Shown here in pieces: positions 37,401 through 51,991 of a stretch of DNA of 64,000 nt. Source of the stretch: Laburnicola sp. R22_1 (lineage: Eukaryota; Ascomycota; Dothideomycetes; Pleosporales; Didymosphaeriaceae); contig JACONQ010000009.1 of the NCBI GenBank assembly GCA_014281115.1, positions 434,001 to 498,000 on the forward strand. The letters run 5' to 3'. The position numbers and the translations under genes were made by a program. Numbering within the stretch: position 1 is the stretch's first letter; each line of letters opens with the position of its first letter. The notes under the pieces were generated by a model. The model searched no databases. It saw only the letters and a list, made by a program, of their open reading frames with translations, and was not told where the DNA came from.

Positions 37401-40400
37401 CTAATAAAGAATAGCAAGTAGTAATCTTTATTAATAACTTTAGCATTAATAAAGCAGACTCTAAATAAGCAGATTCTCTAGACTTATAACTATATAAGGA
37501 TGCTAAGGAGGATTTAAATATAGAAGAAATTAAGCTAATTTAACAACTACTAATACTACTCCCTTAGGCTAGACGCTATAAGGACAACTCTATATTATCT
37601 AACTATATGCTAAAATCTAACTTAGTTAATAGTACACTAAGTGTATAGGGTTTCTTAAAACTATACTAACTAGGAAATAGAGACTTATTATACAGAGCAA
37701 TTTATTATAGCTCTAGACACGCCTTAATTATCTCTTAGAAAGATAGGGAATAGGTAGACTATAGATATAAGTACTAGCCTAAGGATAAAGTCTATCTAAA
37801 TAAGGAATGTAAATATAAACTAAAGTGTAATCTAAACTATTATAACCCTATATATAAATCCCTTAGATAGAGATACTATAAGCAGAATTAGTGCACTATC
37901 TATTACTAAAGCAAAGAAAATAATAGCTTGTTCCTATAAATTAAGCAATACTATTGCTAGGAATAGTTTAACTGCTCTATTACTTAGTGTAAAATATACC
38001 TATAGGACAAGTAAATAGCTAGATATTTTTTATAACTTAATAACGCTAAGAGCTAGATGTGCTTAATACTTATAAATAGAAAATATATATAACCTTCTTA
38101 GCACACCTACCTATATACTAGATATAAAAGCTACTAGATAGAGAAGGAAGCAAATAGATTTAAATATAATCTAACTAAATAGGCTATAATAATTAAACTT
38201 AAACTAACGCTAAAGAACTAATATAGTAAAGTTTCTTACAATAAATAGGCTATAATGCTACTAAAGAAAGAAGGCAGTATTAATAAAACCAAAAAGTAAT
38301 ATTAAGCCTATAGTTATATTACTACTTATAGCGTAATATATATACACTATAATTATAGTAACACTATACACTTTTAAGAAGTATAGAAGGTAAAAGAAAA
38401 ATATAATTACTTTATCTTAAAGGCGTATAATAACTATAATATGTTTTTTTAGACTTATACTCTAAAGAGAAAAGCCTTTATTAAATTAATGCCACAAATA
38501 GTTAGGTATTAATTAAGCTACTAGTTAGACTTAATAAAGTGTATATAGGAGCTTTACTAAATTTAGGTACGTAGAAAGACTATATTTCCTAAGCTTTTAT
38601 AACTAGAGTAGAACTCTAGTTATAAAGATAGGAGAAGTTATATATACTCTATATTGCGAATAGACATACCTATGCTAGGAATACCTATTATTAACTATAA
38701 GGTTAAAGCTAATCTTATTATAGAATAAGATAGACACACACTTATAGAAAGAATAACCCTAAATATATTTAACAAATTAAGCTATAACATTATACTAGAA
38801 ATGCCCTAGTTTAAGAAGAATAATCCCTAGATTAATTAGAGAATAGGAAAAATATCCTTACTGCGTAATAATAGGGTATTATATATAAAGCCCACATAAT
38901 AGCAGTGTTTAATAGTAGATAAGAAAGCCCTTAATAATATAGTCTTACAACTAAACGTTAATAAATACAAATTAATCTTAGTAAATACTAGCAGAAACTA
39001 CTAGGTTATAAAACATAAGATAATAGTAGAGAAAAGTATAACCTATAGTATTCCTAACAAATATAAAGAATAAAGTTATTTATTTTAAGAAGAGAAAGGA
39101 AAAGCTAACTTATGTAAACATTAACCCTAGGATTATACAATTAACCTAGAAGAGAGAAAAACGCTATCCTTTAAACTACTTTACAGTAAATTAGGAAAAG
39201 AACTCTAGTAAAAAAAGAAATTTATTAAGAAGAACCTTAATAAGGGATATATTAGACTATTTAAGTTACTAGTAGCAAGCCTATTTATATTTGTACCTAA
39301 GAAGAATAAAGAACCTTAACTCTATATAGATTACTAAAAACTTAATAATATAATAATTAAGATTTAATACCTATTAATAAATATCGCAAAGCTTTAAGAC
39401 TAACTCTTAAGAGCTAGAATCTTTATAGTAATAGATTTACGCAATAGATACTACTTTATATAAATAAAGGAAAATAAAGAATAGAAGATAGCGTTTAGAA
39501 CACGCTATAGACTATTTAAGTATATAGTTATGCCTTTTAGACTTACTAACGCACTAGCAACCTTTTAGGCACTTATTAACAATGAACTATGCAACTACCT
39601 AGATATATTTGTTATTGCATATATAGATAATATCCTTATCTACTCTAAAAATAAATTAGATTATATTAAATATATATAAATAATACTAAAAGTATTAAAT
39701 AGAGTATATCTATAAATTGAACTATAGGAGTGCAAATTCTTTGTGTAGAAACTCAAGTTCCTAGAATATATTATTAGCACTATAGGTATTAGTATAGCAC
39801 CTAACAAAATTAAATATATTAAAAATTAGCTACAACTAAAGACAGCTAAGAATATCTAAGAATTCTTAGGATTCTATAGATTTAACTAATAATTTATTAA
39901 AGGATACGCTAAGATTATAATACCTCTAATAAATCTTACTAGGAAGGACACGCCTTTTATATAGATAAATAAATATAATATAGCGTTTTAATAATTAAAG
40001 ACAGCATATATTAAGCTACTAGTTCTTATCTACTTTTAGAATAGAGAACTATTATAAATTAAAATAGATATAAGTAATCTTACGCTAGGCGCCTATGCAA
40101 AATAAGAGAAAAGTAAAAATAGCACTCTATTATATATTATTTCCGCAAGTTTAACAACACTAAAATATAATATAATATATATAATAAGGAACTGTACGCA
40201 ATTGTAAAGGCACTTAAGTATTAGAGAATCTATAGGCATAGTTATTTGGATTTTATAATCTTTACTAATTATAAGAATCTCATATAATTTATAATAATAA
40301 AAGAACTAACACTATAATAAGCTTAATAGGCAAAAACACTAGAATAGTACAAATTTAAGATTATGTACACTCTAGGCAGGAAAAATAGAAAAGCCAACGC

Positions 40401-40444
40401 TCTTAGCTAATAAAGCGACCTTATAGAAGAAAAGACAAAGATAT

Positions 40445-40650
40445 TGTCACTAATCTAAGATGCGGGCCCCTCGCTTACATTATATTACCCTTTTAGAACT
40501 AGTGTGATTACTAAGCGAGATCCTAAGCGAGGCTACGTATATAGCCCACCTACGTACCCACCTTATATAGGTATTGCTACTATTTTATATTTAGATTCTA
40601 ACTACTAGTTATTTTATATATGTTGTAATAACTCCTATAGTATTCTTATA
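40445..40650 (+). repeat. Left LTR of Gypsy H
   Basis: 206 bp; begins TGTCACTAATC and ends CTTATA. It contains a GCGGGCCCC stretch that RIP cannot change. Confidence 0.9.
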
Positions 40651-41899
40651 CTATAGTAGTAATTATTAAGCTGTGGCTTAACTATCTATACTCTATCTCT
40701 AGGACGTTATTAATAATAACGCTTATTAACTAATATAGTAGGTAGGCTCCCCCTATATCCTTAAATACTTTGCGTATTAAGAGTATAGATACCTCCCCTA
40801 AAGTGTTACTAATATAACTAATAGCAATAACAACGTTTACCTATAGGTTACCTATTAATAATAGGTGTAGTAGAAGATAAAAGATAGCTACTACCTTAGT
40901 TATAGTGGCACGTAGATTACGTCTTGCAAGACGTTAGCCCCCTAGCACTATAATCGTTTCTAGAAGAATAACTTACTTATAAGTAACATAGCTCTCTATA
41001 ATAACAACCTATAAGCTTATTAAGCTTTATATATAATAACTACTAAGGTAGCTTACTTATATTTAGAGTAGCTTACTAATAAGTAAATTTAGTTATTGTA
41101 ATAACTATGAGCCTAGCTTACTTAAATAAGCTACCTATATTTATTACTATTAAACTTACTATAAGTTACTACAAATTATAGTAATTCTATTTACCATACT
41201 AATAAGAAATATGACGACGTTAACATTATCGCCTAGATTTAATAATAGTAACGTCTCTAACTATAATATCTTCTCTATTACTTATAATATACATGCTAGT
41301 AGATAGATATATAGAATATCTGTAATAATAGTAGTAGGTTATAATATATAGGACCTCTGCGATAATAGTGATAGGTTAAGACCTATAAGACCTCTATAAT
41401 AATAGTAGATAGTAACAACCTAGATAACTTATAGCCTAAGATATAGTTATAAGTTAAGTTAGTAACACCTATATCTCTAGTAAATTACTCTAGTGCGGTA
41501 TAATAGCAACTCTTTGTAGGTGCGCTTATTTTACGTAGTTAAAAGTCTTAAGACCTTATAGTAATTCTAATAAGTCTTACCTGCTTTAGTAAAAGCCTAG
41601 TTTAATATCACTATATAAATATTTTATATATATAGGTTTTTATAGTTATGTATAGGCTATAGTTGTAATGTCTAGTAGAAAAGTACCTACTGTAACTAGT
41701 TGTAGTACCTACTATGCCTTTAATATTGCGATTTTAACCTCTAATTTAAATTATATACTTACTAAAAGATAAACCTATTATATATAGTAGATAAGATAGT
41801 AAGACTAAACTATAAAAATAATAATAGTATTAGCTTTTATAAGAAGCCCTGCAACTTTACTATAGTGTCTTAGCTAGAGGTCCTAACTTAGTAGAGAAC

Positions 41900-43960
41900 T
41901 ACTTAGGGTACCCTGCCTATAGGCTAAGACAAGTTAGATAACAACTTACTAGAGATAGAGCGACATTATAATAAGCATAAAGTTATATTAAAAAAAGGAC
42001 TTCTTTAACCTAAAGACTATAATAAGGCGTTTGCAGATAATAACAACAATAAAAGTAGACCTTTTAATAAAGATAATCCTTTTATTAATATACCTAATTG
42101 TCTAACTATAACACGCAACTATTAGAATTGTGCTAGCTTACTATCTACTAACCTCTCTAAATATATATACTTTACTAATATTACTAACACTAATAGTAAT
42201 ATGCTAGATTACAAACTTTGTGTTAGCGTTACTAGGGTGAAAGACAGGTTAAAGCTAAACAAAGTAAAGATTTAAGAATATATATAGTTTGTTAACACTA
42301 TTAACTAGAAACCTAAATTCTAGTAGAATATTGTTACATTATTATTAATAACTATATAATAAAATACTAACAAATTAGAAGATAATTAAGCCTAGCTTTA
42401 AGTGTTTAAACAACTTAAGACTAGTTATAAAGTGTTAAAGTAACAGTTTATAACAAAGTTAGAATAAGTTAAAATATTAAAAGGTTGCATATTGTTATAT
42501 AAGGACTCTCTTTAGATTACGGAATAAGATAATATCTAGTTAAGGGCCTATTATAATTTATTAAAAAAGGACTTTATTACCCTTAAAAAGTCTAAAATCC
42601 TTACTAATTATTATATAGCTCTATAATAACACCTTTAGAAGCTTTAAGATTACCTACTTAATAACTACGTTCTGTGCATTAATTATTAAGACTTAGAGAG
42701 CTATTTTATATAACTTATAGAGATAAAGATTACGCTTTAGTAGGAATTAAATATAACTTATACCCGCATAGCTAAGCTTAGAGGCTAGCTACTAGTACGC
42801 GTTATACTGCGTGGTTAGCCCTATAATATCTAATAGTTTATAGATTCTAATTAGCCTATCCTATCTATTAAGTAATTACTAAATATTAAGGTTTACTAAA
42901 CACCTACTAATTATCTATTGCTTATATATATATATCCTTTATTTACCCTAGAATTATATTATAATAGGTATGCTATTAGCTATATAAGTCACGGATAATA
43001 ATAGATCTATTTATTATCTTCTTAGAAAGTAATTTTATTACCTAGACTTATAGCAAATCCCTAATATTTGCACATTTAAATACCTAAGATAGATTCCTTT
43101 TTTAGTAAAAATAAAGATAAGGATAACTATAAACGCTAGCGTATTGCGTTAATAGACAAACTATAGACTTTACCTAATAAGTAACTATATATTATATATT
43201 TACAAAGCTAACTAAAGGGGTAGGCCTAGACTTTTATATACCTATATTTTAAGACCGCTACAACTGTAGCTAATATGCTTAACTATCTTAATAAGATCTA
43301 TTTATTAAAGAACAAACTATTAGATGCCTAGGAAAAGATTATAGGTAATACTCTAGCCTAGGGCCCTAGAGAGACTCTTATAGATTAGCACGCGCGATTT
43401 ATAGCGGTTGTTAACTATCTTAGTATGCCTAACTACTTACTAATAAATTATGCCCGCTAACTTATATACACTTATATTATATATACTACTAATGCGTTAT
43501 CTATTCCTAGTAAATCTTTTACTTTTTATATAGAATGCGTGTTGTATATAGAACGCCTTAATTGCGAATCTATAATAGGTTATTTAGAGGCCTTTATAAC
43601 TATAGCGCCTAACTATATAAAAGCTCGCACAACAAATATAACTATAACTAGATCTAATACTACTACGCACACTACTCTATCTACCCTATATATAAAGTCT
43701 ACTAGGCATAATAACTATAGGCGCATATTATATAAATTATATCTATTAGCTAAAGTCAACACCTACTTTAAATACGGCGTAGTAGAATATTAAGTAATAA
43801 ACGCAACTACTAGCTATTACAATAATATTATTACTCTAGTAAAGGATATTAAGTATTTTTATATTATCCTCTTAGGTCCTATTAATTATAAAGACGCGCA
43901 GCATATTTATACTATTTAGATAAACCTTAACTAACTATATAGGATATATAAATATAATAG
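41900..43960 (+). pseudogene. gag relic of Gypsy H
   Basis: A plus-strand frame with scattered stops; the piece 43539-43793 (84 codons) is still open. It ends with YFKYGVVEY, a likely zinc-knuckle trace (CFKCGVVGH before RIP-type change). Borders approximate. Confidence 0.5.
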
Positions 43961-46900
43961 CTCCTATAGTAGGTTACCTAAGCCTAATAACCAAGCTAAT
44001 AATAACCTAAATGTGCGTTAAGGCTAGAACTATAAGGATAAGGATAAGTTATATTTTTATTAGCTCTAGAGCAAAACTATATAATAGAGCAATAATAATA
44101 GTATATATAAAGAAACTTTATAGCAGTATAATAAAAGTTTAATAAATTTAAATTAGACGTAGAACTAGATCTTAATCTATAGTGTACATAGTATATCTCT
44201 ATAATTACTATAGATAAACTAGATAAAATTAAATAACTCTAGTTTACTTATTTAGTTAAAATAGCTACACCTTAAAAATGGGCAAAAGCACAATAGCTTA
44301 CTAATACTAGGGCTAGCGCAAGTTTTATTAGCCCTTTATATATTAGATAACAGTAGCTAAAACTATATAATATTAATAATCTAATTACTCTATATCTTAT
44401 AGATAGTAAGATTATAAATAAGATAGGTTAAGCTATAAACCTTATAATATAACACAGCACTTACACTAGCACTATAATGTATTTTATTACTACTATTAGC
44501 GCTTTTAATATTATTCTTAGTATAGATTAGATATTGGCTCACAACCTGTAACTAGGATTACGTAACTAATCTATAACATTTAATACATATTATTGCCTAG
44601 TTTATTATCTTAAAAATACACTACCTAAAACTATATAGTATAATAAACTACCCACTAGTTTATTACGGCCTATAATCTATAAGAATATTAGTCTAATTAC
44701 TAGCCAAGCAGCTTATCTAATAGCTATTCATAACCTAGACTCTGTTACTTAGTTAGAGCCTTACAACTAGGACTAACTAGGTTAACTGCCTAACCTAACA
44801 ACTAGTAATTATAATGCACAGACATTTTGTGTAACTATAGGTCTTACTATATATAGTTAGATATATTATAACAAGTTTATAAAGAAGCTATTAGTTAAGC
44901 CTTAAATAGTAGACAAGATAAAGTAGTTGTTACCTAGGTGGTTATAGGATAAGTTTTAATATTTTAACCTAAAGGAGGCTAACAAATTACCTTTCTATTA
45001 TCCTAGAGTTAACTATGCTATTAATCGTATTAATAATAAACCTCCGCAATCGTACATTTACAGTCTCATACAACTAGAGACAATAGTAGTTAAGAAATAT
45101 ATTAATAAAATAACTATAAAAGAGTTCTTATAGATAGATATATCTTAGTACCCGTTACCTATTCTTATTATTAAGAAACTAGGGGGTGGATTATGCGTCT
45201 ATATTAATTATTACGTAATTAACGCTATTATAAAGCATAATTGCAAGGCGCCGCTATTACTTAAGAATATGCTAGCGCGCATAAATAAGACTAAGTTTAT
45301 GTCTATTATAAATATTATTGCGAGTTTTAATAATATATAAGTTAAGGAGAGTAATAAAGAAAAGATAGCTTTTCTAACTTACTATAGCTTATATAAGTAC
45401 ACTATTATGCCCTTTAGCCTTACTAGCACACCTAGCACTTTTTAGACTTATATTAATAAGATACTATAATACTACCTTAATAACTTTTATATAGCGTATT
45501 TAGATAATATACTAGTATATAGTAAGACTAAGAAGGACTATATGAAATATATATAAACTATTGTTAATAAACTAGAATAAGCTAGTCTATATTTAAATAT
45601 TAATAAGTGTTAGTTTAAAGTTAAGCAAGGTAAGTACCTTAGTATTATCCTAACAACTAAAGGTATTAAAATAGACCCTAATAAGGTATAGGCAGTTTAT
45701 AACTAGCAACAACTATAGTTACTTAAGAATATATAAGCTTTTCTAGATTTTATAAACTTCTACTAATAATTTATTCAAGGCTTTAGTTAAATTACCTATC
45801 TACTAACAAATTTAATAAAAGGTAACGCCTTAAAGAACTAGCCTATTAGACTAGAGACTTCTGCAGCAACCGCGTTTAAAGCACTTAAGTAAGCCTTTAT
45901 AATAGCATCTATCCTAGTTTATTTTAACTTAAATAAGGAAACCTAGTAAGAGACTAATATATTAGACTTTGCTATAGTCGCAGTACTATTATAGAAAAAT
46001 AGGTAAGACGTACTACAACCTATTACGTACTTATTATATAAAATAAACCCTATAGAGTGTAACTATAAAATCTATAATAAGAAGCTTCTAGCTATTATAT
46101 GCGTCTGTAAAGAATAGAAATCTAAGCTATTAGGTACCTAGAATCCTATTAATATTATTACTAATTATCTCATCTTATAATACTTTATAACTAGTAAGTG
46201 GCTTAATTAATAATAAGCGCGATAGGCAGAGTTACTAGCTAAGTTTAACTTCTATATTTAGTACTACCCTAGTAAATAAGGCACAAAACCTAACGTCTTA
46301 ACGCGTCACCTAGGCGATTTATCTAAAGGTAATAATAACACTTACTAATAACACTAAGTCTAGATAGTTTTACGCCTAGAGATTGTTAAAGGCGAAGAGT
46401 TATATTATGCAATTACTACTACTTACGCTTTATTAAATAAAAGTTATTACTCTAGCCTATAGCTTATAGCTATATTATACTATATAGCTAAACTTACTAC
46501 TAATAATAATAATAATTCTATTACTATAACTATAATAGAGACTAAGGAGATAGCGCAACTACTTGAGGATATTAAGATAGCCTATACTACTAACAAGACA
46601 GTCTAGAATATTATTGCTATAGTTAGAACTAAGGCCTAACGTTTGCTAGAAAAGCTTCTTAAATAAGGACTTAGAATTAAAGTTGCTAGCTACTAGCTAA
46701 GTAAAGGGCTACTATATATTAAGAACTAACTATATGTCTTTAATAATAAAGGACTTTTTATGCGTGTCCTTAAGTAAGCTTATAATAGTGTTACTACTAA
46801 ATATAGTAGTTACTAGTATTACTAGCTATATATAACGCATACTATTGCCTACTATATTTATACCTATATATTTTATTACTATAGTAAGCTATACTATAAT

Positions 46901-47976
46901 GTTAAATATAGCTTATTATATCTGTTGCTAATTCTAGACTATTATTAGAAATTAATATTAATAGACTTTATTATTAGCTTCCCACCTTATTAGAATAATA
47001 GCAAAGTCTATATAGCTATTATAGTTATTATAGACTAGCTTAGTAAGAAGAAGAAGTTTATTCCTATAGTTAAGATTATAGCTAAGGCAGTTATAGAGAC
47101 TTTTATTACCTATATTTAGCATAAGAAGGGCTTCTCTAAAGATGTTATTAGTAACTATAGTTAATAGTTTATATCCTATTTCTAGAGATAACTTTATAAA
47201 TAGCTTAGCACAAAGCTATAATTATCTACTAGCTAGTATCCTAAGTCTAATAGCTAAATAGAGGTTGCTAACGCTACACTAAAGGAGTACCTATGCGTGT
47301 ATATTAATTACTAATAAGATAACTAGGCTTTATACTTACCTATAGCGGAGTTTATTACTAACTTATTAGTTAGCGAGTTAACTAGCGTAGCACCTTTTAT
47401 TACTACTAAAGGCTACTTGCTACGTAATAGTATAGAACCTATATAAATATATAATATTAAGTTAGTAGATGGAAACGCTAGCGAGCGCACACTTATAGCA
47501 CCTACCTATATAGATTATTAATACTTAGATAACTTTGTTAACTCTTTTACCTAATTGCGTAACTTTTTACGTAATAACCTATAATAAGTATAAGCTAAAT
47601 AGGCTAAGTATGCTAATATAAAGCGTGCACCAGCACTAGTTTTTAAGATTAGTAATAAGGTAATATTAGATGCGCGCAACCTTAAGACTAAGAGGCCTAG
47701 CTCTTTGCTTAATTATAAGAATAGAAAACTCTTTTTTATTATATAAGTTATTAATAATATAGTATATAAGCTTAACTTACCTAAGAAGATAGGTTAACTA
47801 TATAATATTTTCTACCTATAGATACTACACCTATATAATAAGCAACCGCTTAATAGTTAGACGTATAATAAAAATAATATACTACTAGATAAGCGTACTA
47901 ATAAAGAATATAAGATAAAGACTATACTTACCTATTATTTAAATAAGTTAAAAAAAGACTTATATATACCTAACTA

Positions 47977-49805
47977 ATCTAGATTATAAGCGAGTCGCTC
48001 TTACAAGCGAGTCGCCCACCTTATTAACTCTCTTAGTCTTTTATAGCCTGTAGATCCACAACGTAATAAAATAATATTAATATAAGAGCTGTCCTAGTTT
48101 AAGTAGTATCTATAGTACGCTTTTTATATATTTGTAAGTTATGGCTAGTCTCTCTATAGCGACTGTAGCGCGCTAAGGCCTGCTGGCTTATACCTAAACG
48201 CGCCTTACCTTAACGCGTTTCTCTCTTAAGTTACTACTTAACAGCCCTTTAAGTAATAATATTCTCTCCCTCTGCCTTTAATAGGGTGCCTTACTTCTAG
48301 ATCCACTTCTTTTTACAATTCTTGTACATTATAGCTGTCTTATTTGCTCTCTTAAGGCTTAAGATTCGCTCGCGTATAAGTGCTATTTAATGCATTACTT
48401 TAGAAGAGCCTCTTTCTAGCTAATTAAGCCTCTTAATAATAGAAGTAGGTGATAAGTTTTTATGTGCGCGAATCCGCTCGCAAATTAACATTAATTAAGC
48501 CTTTAGTTCGCGCATATTGCTGGGTATTTTAGCCTTCCACATAGCCTCTAGTAGGGTTGCTGGCGACGGCGTCCTTAGCTTAATATTAAGCTTTAAGATT
48601 ACTATCTCTAGATTGTGTGGAGCTAGTCTAGCGCCCTAAAAGCTTGCGCAGATATTCTCCTTTATAATTAACTAGTTATAGGCGGCACAGAAGGTAGGTA
48701 GAAACTTAAGCTTAGTAATATAGTTAATATGGTCGCGTATTAGGCTCGACACTTGGCATCCATACGCCCGCTTTAATAACGAGAAATAGCCAACGTCTAG
48801 CGGCTGCAGGAGGTGCAATGAATGTGGCGACATACAGAGAGTATAGATATTATTATCCTTACAGATTTCTTAGAATTTAAGCAACTTATAGCTCTTATAG
48901 CTATTAAGTATAAGCAGCTAGCGTGCGCCTACCCTACGCGCTGCTATATGCTTAGTAAAGTGCTATAGCCAGGTAATACTAAGCTTGTTAGTAGTCTAAC
49001 TATTATCGCTAAGCCTAATAGTCTAGTCGCCTAGTATATCCTCGCCCTTATACTAGGCAGAGAGGTAATACTAGCTAGCGAAAATAACAAAGGGCGAGAT
49101 TGCCTATCTAGCAGCGTTGATTCTATAGATTACTATAACCCATTCGCGATTGTCTAGCTGGATTGCTTTTGGCCGGCTACGTCTCTCTAATCCTATAACA
49201 ACTAGCTGGGAGGATATCTTGCCCATTAGAAAGCCAGTCTTGTCGAAGTTAAAGGTGGCCTTTGTACGCGCTACGAGGTTAAACCAGCGTTGTATAGCTT
49301 CTGGATCCTCGCAGAGCGCTCTCTAGTAGTCGTACAGTCGATTAAACCGCGTAGTAAGGCTGTCTATTCGCTTAACAAAGTTTCTAGGCCACTATTAACC
49401 AACCTGGCCACTGCCGCGCTCAGCGAGCAACTTATCTATCATATTCCGCACAGCTTCTAGAGTAGGCGCAAACTCTTGCGAATCTAGATTAAGTATATAC
49501 TCGATAATCACCTTCTCTTCTAGCTTGGTAAGCTTTCTTAAGTTGGGCTAGCAATCGCGTCGCGCAGGCTTCCCGGCGCATCAGTCGCGCAGCGTTAATT
49601 GGGAGACATTATAAGCCTATACAGCCTCTCGTACAGTCTAAATTTGGTTCTAATTAATAGCTAGGATAGCAAGGTAGATATCTGCTTCGTTGCAGAGCAA
49701 TTAAGTAGAAGTTAGTTAAGCTATTGTAGTTTGTAGGTAATGTGTTATAGAAAGTTAACAAGGTGGGCGACTCGCTTATAAGGGCGACTTGCTTATAATC
49801 TAGAT
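47977..49805 (-). mobile_element. Fot1/pogo element, family 2, copy E1 (nested in H)
   Basis: 1829 bp, TA duplications at 47975-47976 and 49806-49807. Ends are inverted repeats starting ATCTAGATTATAAGCGAGTC with an internal direct repeat taagcgagtcgcc. Transposase on the minus strand. Mild RIP: CA/TG are still common compared with surrounding H sequence. Confidence 0.9.
48060..49724 (-). pseudogene. Fot1/pogo transposase relic, copy E1
   Basis: Minus strand from an altered start (ATA, 49724). Readable parts: N-terminal HTH (REAV-AYN), CENP-B-like domain with LDSQEFAP, DDE domain with REWVIVIYRIN, LLILDS-ESHKL and SPHSLHLLQPLDVG, and a C-terminal zinc knuckle (C-x2-C-x4-H-x4-C region, about 48150-48170). 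Relative to E2 it lacks 24 bp (after about 49258) that encode YGIYNKNT just before the first catalytic Asp, so the frame is kept but the active-site strand is shortened. Stops are TAG/TAA. Confidence 0.82.
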
Positions 49806-50380
49806 TATAGTGTTATAAAGTATAAAGTTATATAGAATAGGTTTAATAATCCTACCTAGAAGTCTTACTATAATCTACTTAACTACCCTTAACTTATTAC
49901 TAGTTTCTACGCTAAGAACCCTAAGAAGCCTACTATACTATATAACTTTAATAAGCTAGTTACGCGTTAGGATATTAATATATGTCTTACCACTATTCTT
50001 ATTATAGACGCCTACTTAGATATCTAGAGATAGATAGATATAATTCTTAAATTAGCGATAGATAGTAGTTTTTCTAGGAACCCTCTTTATAGTAACTCTC
50101 TTAGTAAGGCAGCTTATACTATCTTACGTAATAATAACCTTAGCGATAATAATAATATAATAATACTAATAGATATTAATAAGTTAGATTAAATTTATAG
50201 TAATTACTAGTAAATAACTATAAAGGTTATAATAATTAGAAATAGAGTGTAATAAAATATAATAGTATATAATAAAATATAATAGTATGTAATAAAATAT
50301 AATAGTATGTAATAGTATATAATAGAGCGTAATAGTTATATAGAAATAGATTTTAGTAGCACTAGAGTTACTACTAAGAA

Positions 50381-50393
50381 GGGGGAGGAGTAG
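50381..50393 (+). promoter_or_regulatory. Polypurine tract of Gypsy H
   Basis: gggggaggagtag directly before the right LTR; expected primer site for plus-strand DNA synthesis. Confidence 0.7.
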
Positions 50394-50599
50394 TATTACT
50401 AATCTAAGGTACGGGCCCCTCGCTTATATTATATTACCCTTTTAGGACTAGCGTAATTACTAAGTAAGGTTCTAAGCGAGGCTATATATATAGTACACCT
50501 ACGTACCCACCTTATGTAGGTATTACTACTATTTTATATTTAGATTCTAACTACTAGTTATTTTATATATATTATAATGACTCCTATAGTACCCTTATA
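50394..50599 (+). repeat. Right LTR of Gypsy H
   Basis: 206 bp; begins TATTACTAATC (TG changed to TA) and is preceded by the polypurine tract gggggaggagtag (50381-50393). Confidence 0.9.
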
Positions 50600-51991
50600 G
50601 ATATACTTTATAATACTTTAATAAAATTAAGATAGATTACTTAAACTAATAGTAAAACTTAACTAACTTCTAGTTATTACTAAAGAGGTACCTAAGGAAT
50701 AGTTAACTAAGATTATCTAATAATATTATAATAACTCTATATATAGACACCTAGATATTAAGAAGATAATAAAACTTATTTAAAGGAACTACTCCTTTAA
50801 AAAAATTAAGAAAGTAGTAATAGTATATATTTATAAGTATATAGAATATTAATATAATAAGCACGCTATATATTTTAAGTATAGAGAAATATAAGCTATT
50901 AAAATATCTATAGCTTATTATTTATAAATAGACAAATAGATAAAACTTATAAACTAGACTATAGAAGTATACCTACGCATCTACTACAACAACTAAAAGA
51001 ATAACTAGGTTTTATTATTGCCTATTACATAGCTTATATATAATAATAAAGTTTTAGTAGCTATAAAATATACGCTATTCTATATAAACTATAGAAGATA
51101 TTTATATCTCTTTAATTAGATATTTTCTATAATAATTAAGACAGATAAAGCTATTAGTATAGTAGAAAATATAAAGAAAGTATATAAATAACTCTAAGAG
51201 AACCTTAAAAGGCCTAAATATTAATTAATTTCCTATATAAACTAAAAATAAAAAATAGCACCTTAGCTAAAAAAGGGGGATAAAGTATACCTGCTTATAA
51301 AGAATCTTTAAACCTAAAAGAGAAAATATATAAAATAGGATTATTATAAAGAATACTTCGCGTATATTCTACACATAGTATAACACTATAAGAGAAAGCT
51401 ATAGGTGTGCTAAAAATGCTATAAATTAAGGTAAAGCAATAAGACTAGTTTGGCGACTATTTGGGGACACTGTTAAGTATGTGCAAATTAGTCGGCCCCT
51501 TATAGAGTTAAAAGAAACTAGATTATATTAAGATTAGACTATTTTTTATTTCTAAATAAATATTACTACTTAATTACAAACTAGAGTTACTATCTAATAG
51601 TAGAATATACCTAGTATTTTATATAGACTATTTAGAACTAGTAAATCTAAAAACACTAGTCTAAATTATCTTTTATTACTGCGCTAAGAAATACAATAAA
51701 TTTAAAGTTAAATAAATACTATAATATATCTTTTTAATTACTAAGTAGGGGCTCTGCTTTTTTCTCATGTTATTTAAGATAAAAGCCTTTGTCGTCCTAC
51801 CCCTAGATAGAATTAAAGCCACATAATATATAAATTAGCCACGTATATACGTTATTAAGTAGAAAGAGTATCTATATAGTAAGAATATATAGGAACCTAA
51901 GGATAACTTATAAAACTACTAAGAAAAGTTATAGTAGTACTAGTATACTACTATATAGCTAGTAAGAATAAGGGCTTAGACTAGATTATTA

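Larger units (their letters stand above)
44450..49980 (+). pseudogene. pol relic of Gypsy H, split by E1
   Basis: Protease remnant (about 44450-44680); reverse transcriptase with LCVYINYYVIN (about 45190), KYTIMPFSLTSTPSTF (about 45395-45440) and AYLDNILVYS (about 45500, normally YxDD); RNase H (about 45940-46250); integrase (about 46700-47500). The C-terminal part of integrase runs to 47976, then E1 intervenes. After E1 (49808-49940) the frame resumes with a chromodomain trace, NRFNNPT-KSYYNLLNYP-LITSFYA. Confidence 0.78.
40445..50599 (+). mobile_element. Gypsy chromovirus H, nested in G and itself split by E1
   Basis: Two 206-bp LTRs flanked by a perfect 5-bp duplication GATAT (40440-40444 and 50600-50604). 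10155 bp in total; 8324 bp without E1 and one TA. It lies between the RNase H and integrase parts of G. Plus-strand order: gag, protease, reverse transcriptase, RNase H, integrase, [E1], chromodomain. Confidence 0.92.
37440..51960 (+). pseudogene. pol relic of Gypsy G, split by Gypsy H
   Basis: Left of H: a Cys/His-rich segment (about 37750-38060), as seen between gag and protease in some fungal Gypsy elements; protease remnant (about 38680-38830); reverse transcriptase (LYIDY at about 39320; FKYIVMPFRLTNA about 39520; AYIDNILIYS about 39615, normally YxDD); RNase H (KIDISNLTLGAY, about 40060) ending in LGRKNRKANALS (about 40375-40410). Right of H: integrase (about 50650-51120), its basic C-terminal part (KKGDKVYLLIKNL, about 51280) and a chromodomain trace YVIK-KEYLYSKNI-EPKDNL (about 51853-51925). 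All frames are cut by TAG/TAA. Confidence 0.8.
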
